Source of the DNA: Cliona cf. orientalis
Lineage: Eukaryota > Porifera > Demospongiae > Clionaida > Clionaidae
Direction: 5' to 3'
Assembly (NCBI GenBank): GCA_963930775.1
Contig: OZ005706.1
Location: 2,374,545 to 2,438,544 of the forward strand
Length of the DNA: 64,000 bases
The translations under genes were made by a program, and so were the position numbers. The number at the start of each line of letters is the position of its first letter. The stretch's first letter is position 1. The notes under the pieces were generated by a model. That model ran no database searches, was not told where the DNA came from, and saw only the letters and a list, made by a program, of their open reading frames with translations. Below are positions 34,101 through 52,031 of the stretch, piece after piece.

Positions 34101-34874
34101 GAAGGAGATATCCTGGTCGAGCCACTGGTCACTGCTGCCAGTGAAACACGCTACGACGTCAGTTATTTCCCGACTGTACCAGGACTGTACAAGATTTCAG
34201 TGTTCTGGGACATTTACCAAATCCCCGGGAGTCCATTCAGTATCTACTGCTGTGATCCACACAGATATGCTATTCACAAACCGCCCAAAGATGGCATCTT
34301 GGGCAAACCCATCAAGGTAGCTATCAAGGAAAAATCTGAATCACCAGAAGAGGAAGTTCTCCAGATTTACACCGCGTCCAAGGAACATCTAGAAAACAAG
34401 CTCAAGGGCGAGGTGTGGAGAGGGAGCGACGGGAGCATCATTGCATCCGTCCAACCCCCTGAGCTAGGAAAGTATGTCGTTCATGTTCAGTGCAATGGCT
34501 ACGACATCCAAGGAAGTCCTTTCAAACTCAAAATGATGCCACCTCCGACCCCCGAGAAAGTTATAGCTAGCGGCCCAGGCCTACAAGACGGAAAAGCTGG
34601 CCAGCCGTCTACCTTCACTGTCGACATATCTGAAGGAGGCCATGGCTACTTAAGCTTCCAGGTTCAAGGACCGAAACACGGCTTTAAGATCAATCTTCAA
34701 CGAGACACCGAGAACAAGGACATCATCAAGGGCGAGTATAACCCCACCTACCCGGGATCGTACATCGTCGCTCTGCTGTGGTCTGGTGTGCACATTCCAA
34801 ACAGCCCCTTCACTGTGGAGGTGAAAGATGCCGACCCAGAGATTCTAACCTATCAACCAGAACCACAAGGGTAA
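25748..34874 (+). CDS. Filamin with three CH domains (jitterbug/meta-filamin type)
   Basis: Filamins cross-link actin and anchor it to membrane proteins. Exons 25748-25989, 27031-27131 and 29401-34874 join in frame to give about 1,937 residues. CH1 (about 27-135) spans the first two introns (WINEKLKHSGVHVKDLFSDL). CH2 (about 147-252) holds LLLDWFSTTLPDKEIFNFTT. A third CH (about 251-355) holds RLLEWLQEKIPEHKV. Ordinary filamins have two CH domains; three mark the jitterbug type known from Drosophila. Fifteen Ig-filamin repeats follow, each closing on a GSPF-like motif. The fifth is split by a Pro/Gln/Glu-rich insert (about residues 791-878). The 5.5-kb exon holding nearly all repeats contrasts with the intron-rich neighbours. 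The stop codon TAA overlaps a good donor sequence (AAGG/GTAAGC), so a longer spliced form is conceivable, though no further exons were seen before 35889. Confidence 0.9.
26815..26887. repeat. Small inverted repeat in filamin intron 1
   Basis: GTCTTTGAGCTAGACCCTT is mirrored by AAGGGTCTAGCTCGATAGAC around a 30-base centre. It is a hairpin-forming MITE-like unit with no coding capacity. The rest of this 1.04-kb intron shows nothing else. Confidence 0.55.
27132..29400. other. Filamin intron 2 (2.3 kb)
   Basis: It carries a small hairpin near 27270-27310 (CTGTACACTGCC/GGTAGTGTACAG), a CT microsatellite at about 27988-28110 and otherwise unremarkable AT-rich sequence. No internal gene is supported on either strand. 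Confidence 0.6.
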
Positions 34875-35889
34875 GCTAAAACTTTTTTGAAATTGAAAAT
34901 TTTCACAAATTAGAGCAAATCAATTTCTTAATTAAATTGCCGATGTACAATATAAGTGTGTGAGTCAAATGGGTTTAGTGGTGAAGCTTCATCTTTAGTA
35001 TGAAATTTAACTATCTTCTCCTCAAAAATTTTACTTACTATTCTAGTGCTCCGCTAAGTATGAGAGTCTCAAATTCAAAGAAAGGCTGAGTACTGCAGCT
35101 GTTGTGCACTAGCGATTATTCAAGGATGATTAGTTCCAGGCATGCTCAAAATAACAGTGCTGACCAATTGACCGTCACAAATATTTCATAATTACTACGA
35201 CTTTTACTACTATTATATGTGCCGGCATGAAGCAAAATAGTAACATTGCTGACGATTTTGTCTTAATTGTGTCATCAGGGTATATTACATTACCAAGAAT
35301 GACCTTAACTTTCGGCTTATCGAACGTATGACATCTAGCAATTATCGTAATACATGTAGCTACAGTATGTGTATGTAAGAACTATATACACGTGTGTGCA
35401 ACATGCACTTTAACTAATTGATCGCCATAGCAACAGTACCACCCTAGATGTACAATGGTTAGTAATGGCAACACAATCACCTAATTATAGTGTAGGCCCC
35501 TCCCAGATTTTCAGCATTCTTGAGAAAAGCTGGCATCAAAGGTATTGTGACTGATGACTGAATAGTATCCACATCACATGTATAATAGGTGGCCAAAGGG
35601 TATGGTGAAAGTAAGTAGGTCAGCAAAGTTCAGGGTACTCTCATTCACAATCTGGGGATGAGGCAATACAACTTTTTAACTCACACAAAAGTAATAATGA
35701 AATTCATGTTTTTCTTACTATCCAATAGGCAAGAAAATGAATGAGTACACAAAGATGGGAGAATCAAGCAACTCATATTTGCAAGTAGACAACTTTTATC
35801 CCCTCATTAGCATTAGGAATTCTTTTTAAATTTCTATATACATCCACTCATCAATAATGTTATGTATGTATACATGTACATGTAACTCT
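34875..35889. other. Convergent 3' region of filamin and TMEM223
   Basis: About 1 kb between the two convergent stop codons, presumably holding both 3' UTRs. No coding exon or defined repeat is seen. Confidence 0.6.
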
Positions 35890-36609
35890 TCATGATTTTT
35901 TGCTAATAATCAAATGAAATTGAGGACTAAGTTCAGTACCTTGCTGATCGAGCAGAAAGAATAGAGGGTAGCCCTGTACCTTCACGGCGAGGTGCGTCAA
36001 CGCAGCTCTACGTTGATCCGATGTCACACAACTCGCCTTCCCGACTGGTACAGCTAGGGATCTAGTTGAACCCATGGGAGTGTATGTCACAAATTTGAGC
36101 AGCTGTTGTGAGTTGCCGACGTAGGTAAGCTTTTGGACCACCCTCAGGGGGTACATACAGGCGGTGACGGCAAAAATGAGGCCAGCACCAAGAGAGAGGA
36201 GGGAAAGACCGACTCGCCATTTGGAGGACCAGAATCGCTGAAAGACTTTCTCCGAGAAAGTGGAGGAGGGGGATCCGGAGGGGGAAGGAGAGATAGACTG
36301 GGTAGTATTGTTTTCTTCAGTTGTGTGTGTAGATAAGGGAAGGTTGGATGGTTTGTTTGCAATGGATCTGGAGGTTGTAGCGTTATCACTCTGGTTGAGT
36401 TCAAAGAGGGCAAAGTAGGATAGGTAAGTCCACAGCACCAGCTGAAAGCCAGAGATGAACGTGATGATGCGGAAATAATTGGATTTGATTTTATTATTGG
36501 TATACAGGGTAATAGTTGTAGTAGAAGACAGACAACGTGGTTTGGTGAGTATTCTCGTGATCCTGCAGGAGATAATGAGGAGAAGGTAGGTAATGGTCGT
36601 CACACCCAT
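35890..36609 (-). CDS. TMEM223: TMEM223, mitochondrial inner-membrane protein
   Basis: TMEM223 is a small mitochondrial inner-membrane protein reported to act in cytochrome c oxidase assembly. A single frame encodes 239 residues from the ATG at 36609. Residues about 31-72 (LYTNNKIKSNYFRIITFISG and the following WTYLSYFALF) match the first membrane segment region of the family. A Ser/Thr/Asn-rich linker, longer than in vertebrates, follows. The second membrane segment is LSLLSLGAGLIFAVTACMYP. The C-terminal matrix domain has the family features VGKASCV and VKVQGYPLFFLLDQQG. The last 15 residues match the family less well; a donor-like G/GTACTG after LDQQ could lead to a different end. It is head to head with the seven-transmembrane gene, only about 230 bases apart, so a shared bidirectional promoter is likely. 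Confidence 0.82.
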   Translation of the reverse strand: MGVTTITYLLLIISCRITRILTKPRCLSSTTTITLYTNNKIKSNYFRIITFISGFQLVLWTYLSYFALFELNQSDNATTSRSIANKPSNLPLSTHTTEENNTTQSISPSPSGSPSSTFSEKVFQRFWSSKWRVGLSLLSLGAGLIFAVTACMYPLRVVQKLTYVGNSQQLLKFVTYTPMGSTRSLAVPVGKASCVTSDQRRAALTHLAVKVQGYPLFFLLDQQGTELSPQFHLIISKKS

Positions 36610-36840
36610 TGGTTAACGTTTTAGAAATCTGTTTAGAAATATTGCTCTCCTACTGTAAATGTTGGTAATCGCTGGATGTACATGCACATATATAATTATT
36701 TAGGGCTAACCTCACCTGCTATTTCTGCTCAGAACAGACGCAAGTCTCCCTCGAGCTCTGAGGATCGCCTCCATTGATCACGCACGCGATCTATGATAAA
36801 ACGGGGATTTCCCTGAGCGTCACATGTGCACAGTCAGCAC
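36610..36840. promoter_or_regulatory. Bidirectional promoter region, TMEM223 / seven-TM gene
   Basis: This 231-bp region lies between two divergent start codons. It includes GC-richer sequence near 36740-36830. No TATA box is evident. Function is inferred from layout only. Confidence 0.5.
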
Positions 36841-44206
<7,366 letters not shown>

Positions 44207-44467
44207 CTAGCTAGCTAGGTGACTACATGCCACGCCCCTCATGATGTAATCATGATGCAATCTGAATTTTGATTTGACGTACTATTTTTGTCATAAAATT
44301 CTCGTTTGTGTTTGTTAAAATTTAATGCATGTCGAACATGCTTTCATATTTTCTTGAAAAAATAAATAGAAAAATAATGTGACATGCATAATAATAATAT
44401 TATGAGTCGGCTCAGGTCCCTTGGATAAATAATGTGATCCTATTACAAACGAACACTTATTGCTGAA
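44207..44467. other. Convergent intergenic region
   Basis: 261 bases separate the stop codons of the seven-TM gene and MATE copy A. An AATAAATAG stretch near 44360 could be a polyadenylation signal for the plus-strand gene. Nothing else is seen. Confidence 0.55.
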
Positions 44468-47400
44468 TCAAAAAATTGAGCTAGTGAAATCACCTAATGT
44501 TCGAAAGTGGTCTGTCAGTGTGGATGTAGGAGAGGGGAGAGCAGAAGTGAAAACCACACTACTAGGAAGGACCGAAGCTGTGAAGGTGACGTTGGCAGTG
44601 AGTTTGTCATCCAGTGCACACATTTCGTCTACGTCACCGTGTCGAAAGGTCACCACCAGGATGCACCCTGCTGCAAATAGCACGGCTCCGAGGCCAAAGA
44701 ACAGTCCTTTAACTAAGAGTAGCTTCAGTCGTTTTCTAAACAGTTCCCTGCTGCGTTCCTTTATCGATGCATGTGGTGGGTGGTGTGGTTGACTTGAGGC
44801 AGCAGGGTCGAGGAGGTCAGGGTCTTCAAACGAGATGAGAGGGAGTTCCTCCTCTTCAGTGATAGTGATGTTGCCGTTACTCAGGTACTCTGGAAATCAA
44901 GAAAAAGGTGTAAGATGATCACAGCGCTTGACACGTACAATAATTATAGTGGGCAATAAAAGTTATTATCATTTAGACCTAATAACTCTTATTAATTTGG
45001 ACTGCTTACCTTTCTCCTTGTCTTCCACATGGTTCAAAAGAGTGGCAGCTGCTGACTCAGCATCCAGCTCTATGGTGGCCGTTTCCATGGAGACCACAGA
45101 GGAGGACTCACTGTTGGTATCCTCACTAGTGTCATTGATCTTCTCAGTGGAGGTTGAGAGATTTGGCTCACTGTGGTCCACAGCATTCTTCATTGCCTAG
45201 ATAATTAATACCGTAGTTAATCGAATACAACGTATGATCCAATCTAATGTAAGAAATTAGAATTCTCATAACGTGTATATATGAGCGACTGACGATCGAC
45301 CTTTTCCATATGCAGTAGTAGATTAAGTACGGTACAAGGGAGATACATAATAGCAGAATGAACATCAGGTTATAAGAGAGGGTCAGGTATGTATCAAGTG
45401 CCACAGAGTCCTTCCGTTAATTGGGATACCATTGGGGCAGCTTAGAAATGGCCTGATTTTTCAGGAATAGTTCCGAATACTTCTCTTTGTAGTCACAAAA
45501 CTGATCAATCACTATCCTTTGATATTTCAGCTTATGGAGAGATTCAGTTGCAACTTGTATAATTTTTTAAAACTTGAGCCTTACCCATTCTGATATCTTC
45601 TTCCAGTTAGTTGTCAGCATGATCACCACATACGTACAATCCTAAAAATTGAAAAACGAATTTAGTATCACATGTAGATAACTGAAAGAGCAATAATTAT
45701 TAATTTTATGAAAAATTAGTACTTACGGTGAGAAACACTGCTATACAGAGGCCAGTCCACATGCCAGTGGCTCCGAGGTCAGTGAGCAGGGCCAGGGAGA
45801 TGCCAACTGGCAGACCAATCAGGTAGTAGAAAGCAAAGTTGAGTATTGCTCCGATTTTTTGTCGACCCGAGCCTCGAATGATACCAGCAAATGTACCCTG
45901 CATGAATCAGTGAGTATAGATAACTATGATGACAAAACTTAGATTACTGTAACAGATTTTCAATGAAAACTGCCGCATAATATGTATTTTCATATGTAGC
46001 AGTTAGCATGGCAGCCGCGAGAGAACAGACTCACATGCAGATACCGTATAGTGGGAAACTTTCGAGGGAGAAAACTTTCACGGATCGGTAAGAAGGGAGC
46101 ATTTCGCAGAGAAAACTTTCGCGGAATGTAAATTGATTGCATAATGGGTGTGGTATGCCTAAAGGTTCGTGGAGAAAACTTGTGGGTGGCTATAAAATCG
46201 TGAAATTCGTGAACGTTTTCTCCCTCGAAAGTTTCCCGCTATATAAGTACATGCAGAACAACTACTGTAACCCTGTGGCACATGCACCAAGAGGTCAAAA
46301 GAAGACACCTCAGCAGGGTAGCTCAAAAGTTCAGTGGCGACAAAAAATTACTATACAACTAGAGCTCTATAGAGCACATACCCTGCGCGCTGCAGCGTGG
46401 ACGTGAGAACCATGCCATGCCACCGTAAGCCTATAGACGACGTCCTTTACCTACACATTGTGCCAGGTTGTGCGCATGAGCAGAAAGCACATGGTGGGTA
46501 GTGTTGATAGGCGTGGCCAACAAAATGAAGTATTTACGACGCTCATGGACCTTGCCAAACGATTCGAAGCACAATGAAGCCAGTTTTTCGACGATATCGA
46601 CGGATATGCTGCACTTATAAGTCGCTCAGATGCCTAGATCTCCAGATCTGGTGATTTTTGTGCTGACGACGACGACAGACAACGATAGACAAAACCGATT
46701 ACTTTACCCCTTGCGCATGCGCGCGGGGTAATAATATGACTGAATATTATAGCAAAAGGACATTTCTAATTACCTGAAATTGGTCCAAGAAAAGTACAGC
46801 AGTTCCTGGGATCATGGCCTTGGCAGTTTCCTCAATAACATCCCTACAGTGACAAATACAAGAAAATAATAGGTCCATAAGTGAAAATAATTACTAAGTA
46901 CAGTCTATTACAAAATAATGTAGGTTTAGTTACTGTTCAGAGGTGAAGACTCCAGCTATTACAGTCCTACTACCAGCAAAGATAATTAACAATACCAGAG
47001 CAACGATACCTGTAGATGATCATTTAAAATTTGGATACGAATTGCTACCATGCACCTTTAATGATTGCCATACCTTGGACCACGAGTGCTGCAAAGGCTG
47101 CCCGTTTAGCTTTCTGAGGGTTACCTGCTCCAAGCTCATTGCCAACTCGAACACTAGCAGCTGTTCCAAGACCAAGGGGAATCTGAAAATAGAGAAGAGG
47201 ATTAGTCATTCTGTCTCTCTCTCCCCCCTCTCTCTCCCTCCCTCTCTCTCTGTCCCTCCCTCCCTCTCTCTCTCCCTCTCTCTCTCTCTCTCTGTCCCCC
47301 TCTCCCTCCCTGTCCCTGTCCCATCTTACTGCAAAATTGATCATTCCAAACTGCATCAACACTGTGTTCACAGCCAGCTGCAATTCATCAACAGCACCAG

Positions 47401-50400
47401 CAACTATCGTACTGATCTCAAACGTCCACCATTCAAAGCACACCATCAACAGTCCTGGGATGCCCAGTTTGAAGAAGAGACTCCATTCTGTGAGACTATC
47501 CCAGCTCCAGCCCTTCCAAGTCTGTTTGTGTAAACCCCTCCCCCACACGTAGCCAATGATGATACAAGGAACAACGACGTAGGAAACTACCAGTGATATG
47601 GACGCACCACTGCAAGCAAGCAAATAACTTAATTTAAGTGACAAACTGAGCACTGAAAGTATAGATTGATTACCATTTCCATCCAAAGAAAAACCAGGTC
47701 TGGGTTACAAAACTATGGACCTGCCCCCCTCCACCCCACCCACTAAGATGATTTTAGAAAGCAGGAGCATAACTAGCCTTGACATTTAAGTGGTGACAAC
47801 ACTAGAGAGATAGAATGCACCAGGCTCTCCTCCCACCACTCCCCACTCCCCACCCCAATTGCAAACTAAAGAAGAAAGCCTGGGTTCAGGTTAAGCTATG
47901 TATGTGATGAAAAACATGAGAAAGACAACTACCGTACAGGGAGATTTGTATGGGGTGCCAAATGTGTCAAAAACACTACAAATGCTATATTTGTATATCT
48001 CCCTCTGATATATAAATATGACGCTGATTTAGCTAAATATCTGCCTGATTTATTATATATCTACGTCACATTTATAAACGTTATATATCACAGCCAGATA
48101 TATAAATATGGGGCAGATTTATATACCTGAAACGGATTTACATATATAGGCCTGATTTATATATCTGATGCAGATATATAAACATGGGACAGATTTATAA
48201 GCCTATGAATATTTTGCATGGTGGGTGTGGTCTAATTAATCTGCCACACCCACCTTAACGACATACACACCACACAGTACTATGGTATTATAGCTGTTGC
48301 AGTCCCCACGCAGAACTACTTGTACCACGCCCACCCTGACTCCACCCTTTTGCAAACTGCCAGATTTATATATCTCACCCATATTTATAAATATGACCCA
48401 TGTATATAAATCAGAGGCATGTTTATAAATATGGCACTGATATATAAATCAGGCCCATATTTATAAATCTAAGTCAGATATATTATATTAAGCCCATATA
48501 TATAAGATATTCAGTGCCACATTTATATATCAGAGGGAGATATACAAATACAGCATTTGTAAGTGTTTTTGACACACTTGGCACCCCATAGATTTGAACC
48601 TCAAGATTGAGATAGCCCCTGACTCTATCTATACATTGTCAAGTACAACTTTAGCATTTACTCACACAATGACAATGTCTCCCACATAGATAAAGAGAGC
48701 AGCCACTAGAACATTGATGATGTTCTGGAAGATCCCCACCACTACAAACACCCAGACTAGACTCTGAGCCTGAAGGTACTTCTGTATCATCACATACACA
48801 CCCATCGGCTAAACAGGAAGAGGGAGAGAGAGGGAGAGAGGGGGGGGGGGGTGAGGAGAGAAGGGGGAGGCAGAGAGAGGGAGAGGGAAAGAGAGAGAGG
48901 GAGGGAGAGAGAGACAGACAGACAGACAGAGAGAGAGGATCAGTGTTTTCAATGTGCGCTAATAGGCAATTTCGCTATATCGTTATAGCTTACCAGTAAC
49001 GCCAATATGAATATTTGCACAAACTGTCCCGTCAATCTACATGTATAAGAAGTGAAGTACACAGTGTAAGCTAGTACACGTATGTGCATGAGAAAATTAA
49101 GCAACTCTATCAAAATGGGACTCTATGTGATGCTACAACTCGCCATAATCGACATGATCGTGACTGGCACACAGTAATGGACACCATTACATGACTTGTT
49201 CTCAAACATCTACTACATCTATATAGCTTACCTAGCAACGCATGGAGGCTGGTGCAGTAGGAGGAGGATGGACTCAGTGTTCAGCCAGAGTGCAGCAATC
49301 GGCAGACAAATCAAACACACTATCAGAATACCTACATAGGGGTTAATATAGAATTATCAATTCGCTGGTTCTGTGCCCAGAAGGGAGAAATCCGACATAT
49401 GCCAGCAGTAGCATCTCTAGGTAGATTTTATTGAACATAACCAGGTGCAAGCGATTAAAGATGATTTCACAGGTGGATGCATTAAGCTATACAATGAGTA
49501 TAATAGCATAAGTATTAGGGATATATACATGTATTTGCTATAGATCATGTCTCCCAGGCCCTCTCTCTATCTCCCAGCTTTTGAGGGTCTGGGGACGAGG
49601 CTACATGCACCCTGGGCCCACTGGCAACAATACTGCCTATAGCAGTTGCATGACAGAATGACAAGACAGGACACAATAACATGTTGATAATATGCAAATT
49701 GACATTCCTGGCCAAGGCAGATACAGGGAAGGGCCTGGTCACATGACTATCACTAACATCAATCTGATGCAATAGTATCCCTAAACAAGAAATCAGCTGA
49801 TGCAATAAAGGAACACTATTCAAGAAATGTGGCTTCTGAACTTGGAAGGATTATGCAACCACCTCCTTTAATTAATGGCTAAGGACCAGCTATCATCTGC
49901 AGAAGGGGGCTACAGTAGAGTGAGAGAGAAAGAGAGACAGAGAAAGAGAGAGAGACAGACCTCTTTGCAGAATAATTCCAACTTTTCTGTAATTCTTGAA
50001 TCCAAAAGCCTATAATTATTCAATAATAATCGAAGCTATTACGTAGTTGCTGTACAGATGTAGACATACATACCTGAGGACAGAGAGTGTCAGCTGCAGA
50101 TGTCAACCCAACTACCACAGACAGACCCGAAACATTAACAACCTGTAGCGTGGGAGGGAGGGAGGGAGGGGGGGGGGGGGGGAGAGAGAGAGAGAGAGAG
50201 AGAGAGACAATGATCATTCACGATTAGATTGCTATTATAATAATATTATGTAAATAACTCCATAGAAGCTTACAGAATTTGCCAGAGCTAAGGAGATAGG
50301 GAGATCCAATAGATAGTATAGCAGTTCCGGTTCAGATCACCATGATGGAGGAAAGAGTATAATTTATAACATTTCTTTGATGATAGAGAACAGGGTTTCA

Positions 50401-51761
50401 TCCAGTGGGGGGGACAGGGGGGAAGCTTCCCCTCCAAACTCCCTAGCTTCCCCCCCTAAAAATTTGACTTTAATTAAATTAGCATCATAATATCACAATA
50501 AGTCATCAAATCAAATCACTAGTATTTGTGGTTGATCAAAAATTACCCGAAACAATCTGGAGGAATTCTCCTAAAATACGTTTCAAGGAACTTTGTGTGC
50601 TAAATACGCCCACTCATTTATCGTGCTTCCACCCCAAATTTTTGTCGCTAGATGAAACCCTGGAGAATAATATACCTGCAGCATCTAGTTCAGTTTTTGA
50701 ATGACTAGTTGAGTGACCAACCAGCAGGAGAGACAGAAAGAAGAGTAGCTGCTGAAAGAAGTACATTAGAAACTGGAGAGAGAGAGAGAGAGAGAAAGTA
50801 GTTGGGAATCAAGTAGAAACAGTGCAGTTGCTACATATTGAATATTATACTTACAATAGGCACTGCCAGTTTGATGATCTCCACCATCTCCTCAAACAGC
50901 CATGACCTCCTGATCTTCACCAAAATTGACGGAAGATTTGAGAAATTCTGAAATGTGATTCGTCTGACTCTCTGTGTCGAAGTACCTGCACCAGTGAATT
51001 GTAATGGTAACTTTCAATGTATCTAGTAGGTCTTGCCAGTGGCGTAGCCAAGGGCGGGCCTGGTAGGGCCTAGGCCCTACCAACCATCATCTGGGCCCCA
51101 GCATTCAACATCCCTTGCCATACAATTTGAACAAGTTTCATGATAAACTTACAGAATACAAGGGAAAAATAGCTGCTCCTATGCCTGATGGAACCTGTGT
51201 TTTCTAAAAAGCATCAAAAAGGGACAAACCAACACGAATTCTGACTTTAACTCAGCATATTTTCATTACAAATCGAGAAATACACGACTCCATTAATTAG
51301 TGGGTGTGGTCAAACTTTGCACATGCGCAACTGTGGCCCTACTAGATCAATAGCTCTAGCTACGCCACTGGGTCTTGCTGGTATATACAAAATAATAGCT
51401 GGATAGCCGCCAATGCTGTGGATACCCCAGATAGTTATCACATACCAGCATGCATCATAGGAGGCTATTTACTAAAATAATATTTTATTTCATCCCATGA
51501 TAGCTTTGTCCCCAGGCCTTCTAATCTGATCAATGAGTACTCAGATTTTCGTGGGTGCTATTATCCACAACTTGCGAATATTAATAACATGCTACACGAT
51601 CAAGAGGGAGGAAATTCATGAAATTTACCTTCAAGTTTGGACTCAGTTTCAGGAGTCGAGGTTACATCAGTCTGGAGTTGGATAGCGGCCTCCATAGATC
51701 CCTCCAACGCTAGATCTTGAATGTCTGACAGCAGCTCTTCGCTCTCCTGTTCCTCGGGCAT
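44468..51761 (-). CDS. MATE-family multidrug and toxin extrusion transporter, copy A
   Basis: MATE (SLC47-type) proteins export organic cations in exchange for protons or sodium. Seventeen exons join in frame: 51629-51761, 50855-50985, 50676-50772, 50274-50287, 50074-50142, 49961-50009, 49232-49331, 48994-49036, 48666-48808, 47330-47609, 47074-47182, 46934-47009, 46774-46843, 45727-45897, 45585-45641, 45010-45196 and 44468-44889. The product is about 716 residues, longer than vertebrate MATE1 because of an acidic N-terminus and a long Ser/Thr-rich tail. Family marks are FEWWTFEIS (conserved transport glutamates), AASVRVGNELGAGNPQKAKR and GTFAGIIRGSGRQKIGAILN. An extra hydrophobic segment, FFGLGAVLFAAGCILVV, lies near the C-terminus. 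One exon is only 14 bases. Introns carry three recognisable inserted elements. The start is set by MPEEQESEELLSD, matched in copy B. Confidence 0.9.
46042..46246. mobile_element. MITE with about 40-bp TIRs (TACCGTATAGTGGGAAACTT)
   Basis: The left arm TACCGTATAGTGGGAAACTT continues through CGAGGGAGAAAACTTTC and is mirrored by GTTTTCTCCCTCGAAAGTTT and CCCGCTATATA on the right. It lies in the intron of MATE copy A between the exons at 45727-45897 and 46774-46843. No ORF. Confidence 0.8.
47208..47318. repeat. CT microsatellite
   Basis: A CT-rich simple repeat filling most of the short intron between the MATE A exons at 47074-47182 and 47330-47609. It reads GA on the sense strand. Confidence 0.85.
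47949..48590. mobile_element. TIR element of about 640 bp built from ATATAAATATGG subrepeats
   Basis: The outer arms of about 80 bases begin ATGGGGTGCCAARTGTGTCA, with CAAAAACACT, TTTGTATATCTCCCTCTGAT and ATATAAAT shared by both ends. AGATTTG occurs on both sides (47942-47948 and 48590-48596), consistent with a 7- to 8-bp target duplication. The interior consists of many degenerate ATATATAAATATGGSRCTGA and TTATATAYC units in both orientations around a centre near 48250-48350. No ORF. It lies in the intron between MATE A exons 47330-47609 and 48666-48808. Confidence 0.75.
50391..50662. mobile_element. MITE family 2, copy 2 (GAGAA duplication)
   Basis: Second copy of the CAGGGTTTCATC element, 272 bp, flanked by GAGAA on both sides (50386-50390 and 50663-50667). 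Its interior matches the copy at 24677 closely, including the AAATACGYY(C)TCAAGGAACT stretch. Its edge lies only about 13 bases from the donor of MATE A exon 50676-50772. Confidence 0.87.
51037..51370. mobile_element. hAT-type MITE with 8-bp target duplication
   Basis: The 334-bp element has CAGTGGCGTAGC and GCTACGCCACTG ends and is flanked by exact GGTCTTGC repeats (51029-51036 and 51371-51378). CAG...CTG ends with an 8-bp duplication are typical of hAT elements. It lies in the first intron of MATE copy A. No transposase is encoded. Confidence 0.87.
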
Positions 51762-52031
51762 GGTGTAAATCGATGATGTTAACTGAGCTCCTCTTGAAAC
51801 AGATCGTGTATCATTATAATTATGCAATCTAAATTAATTATCATAGCTCTGACGACCACTTACCACCCATTAGGTCCTGATTGGTTTCGTTCCCAAACCC
51901 GGTGCCACGTAGTATTGTGCGCATGCGCAATTAGAATATGCTGACAACATTAATTTTTACTACATGTAACATCATCAATGCATGGTTTTAAAATTTAACA
52001 GTCACTATCCAGTGAGGTTGCTTGGTATCAG
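51762..52031. promoter_or_regulatory. Short spacer between subtilase A and MATE A
   Basis: Only 270 bases separate the subtilase A stop from the MATE A start, both on the minus strand. It must hold the MATE A promoter unless the two are co-transcribed. No TATA box is obvious. Confidence 0.4.

Noticed and set aside
49545-49823. 92-residue minus-strand frame in a MATE A intron
   Set aside because: It matches no part of MATE B and lies in a region with CCCAGG/CCTGGG repeat remnants.
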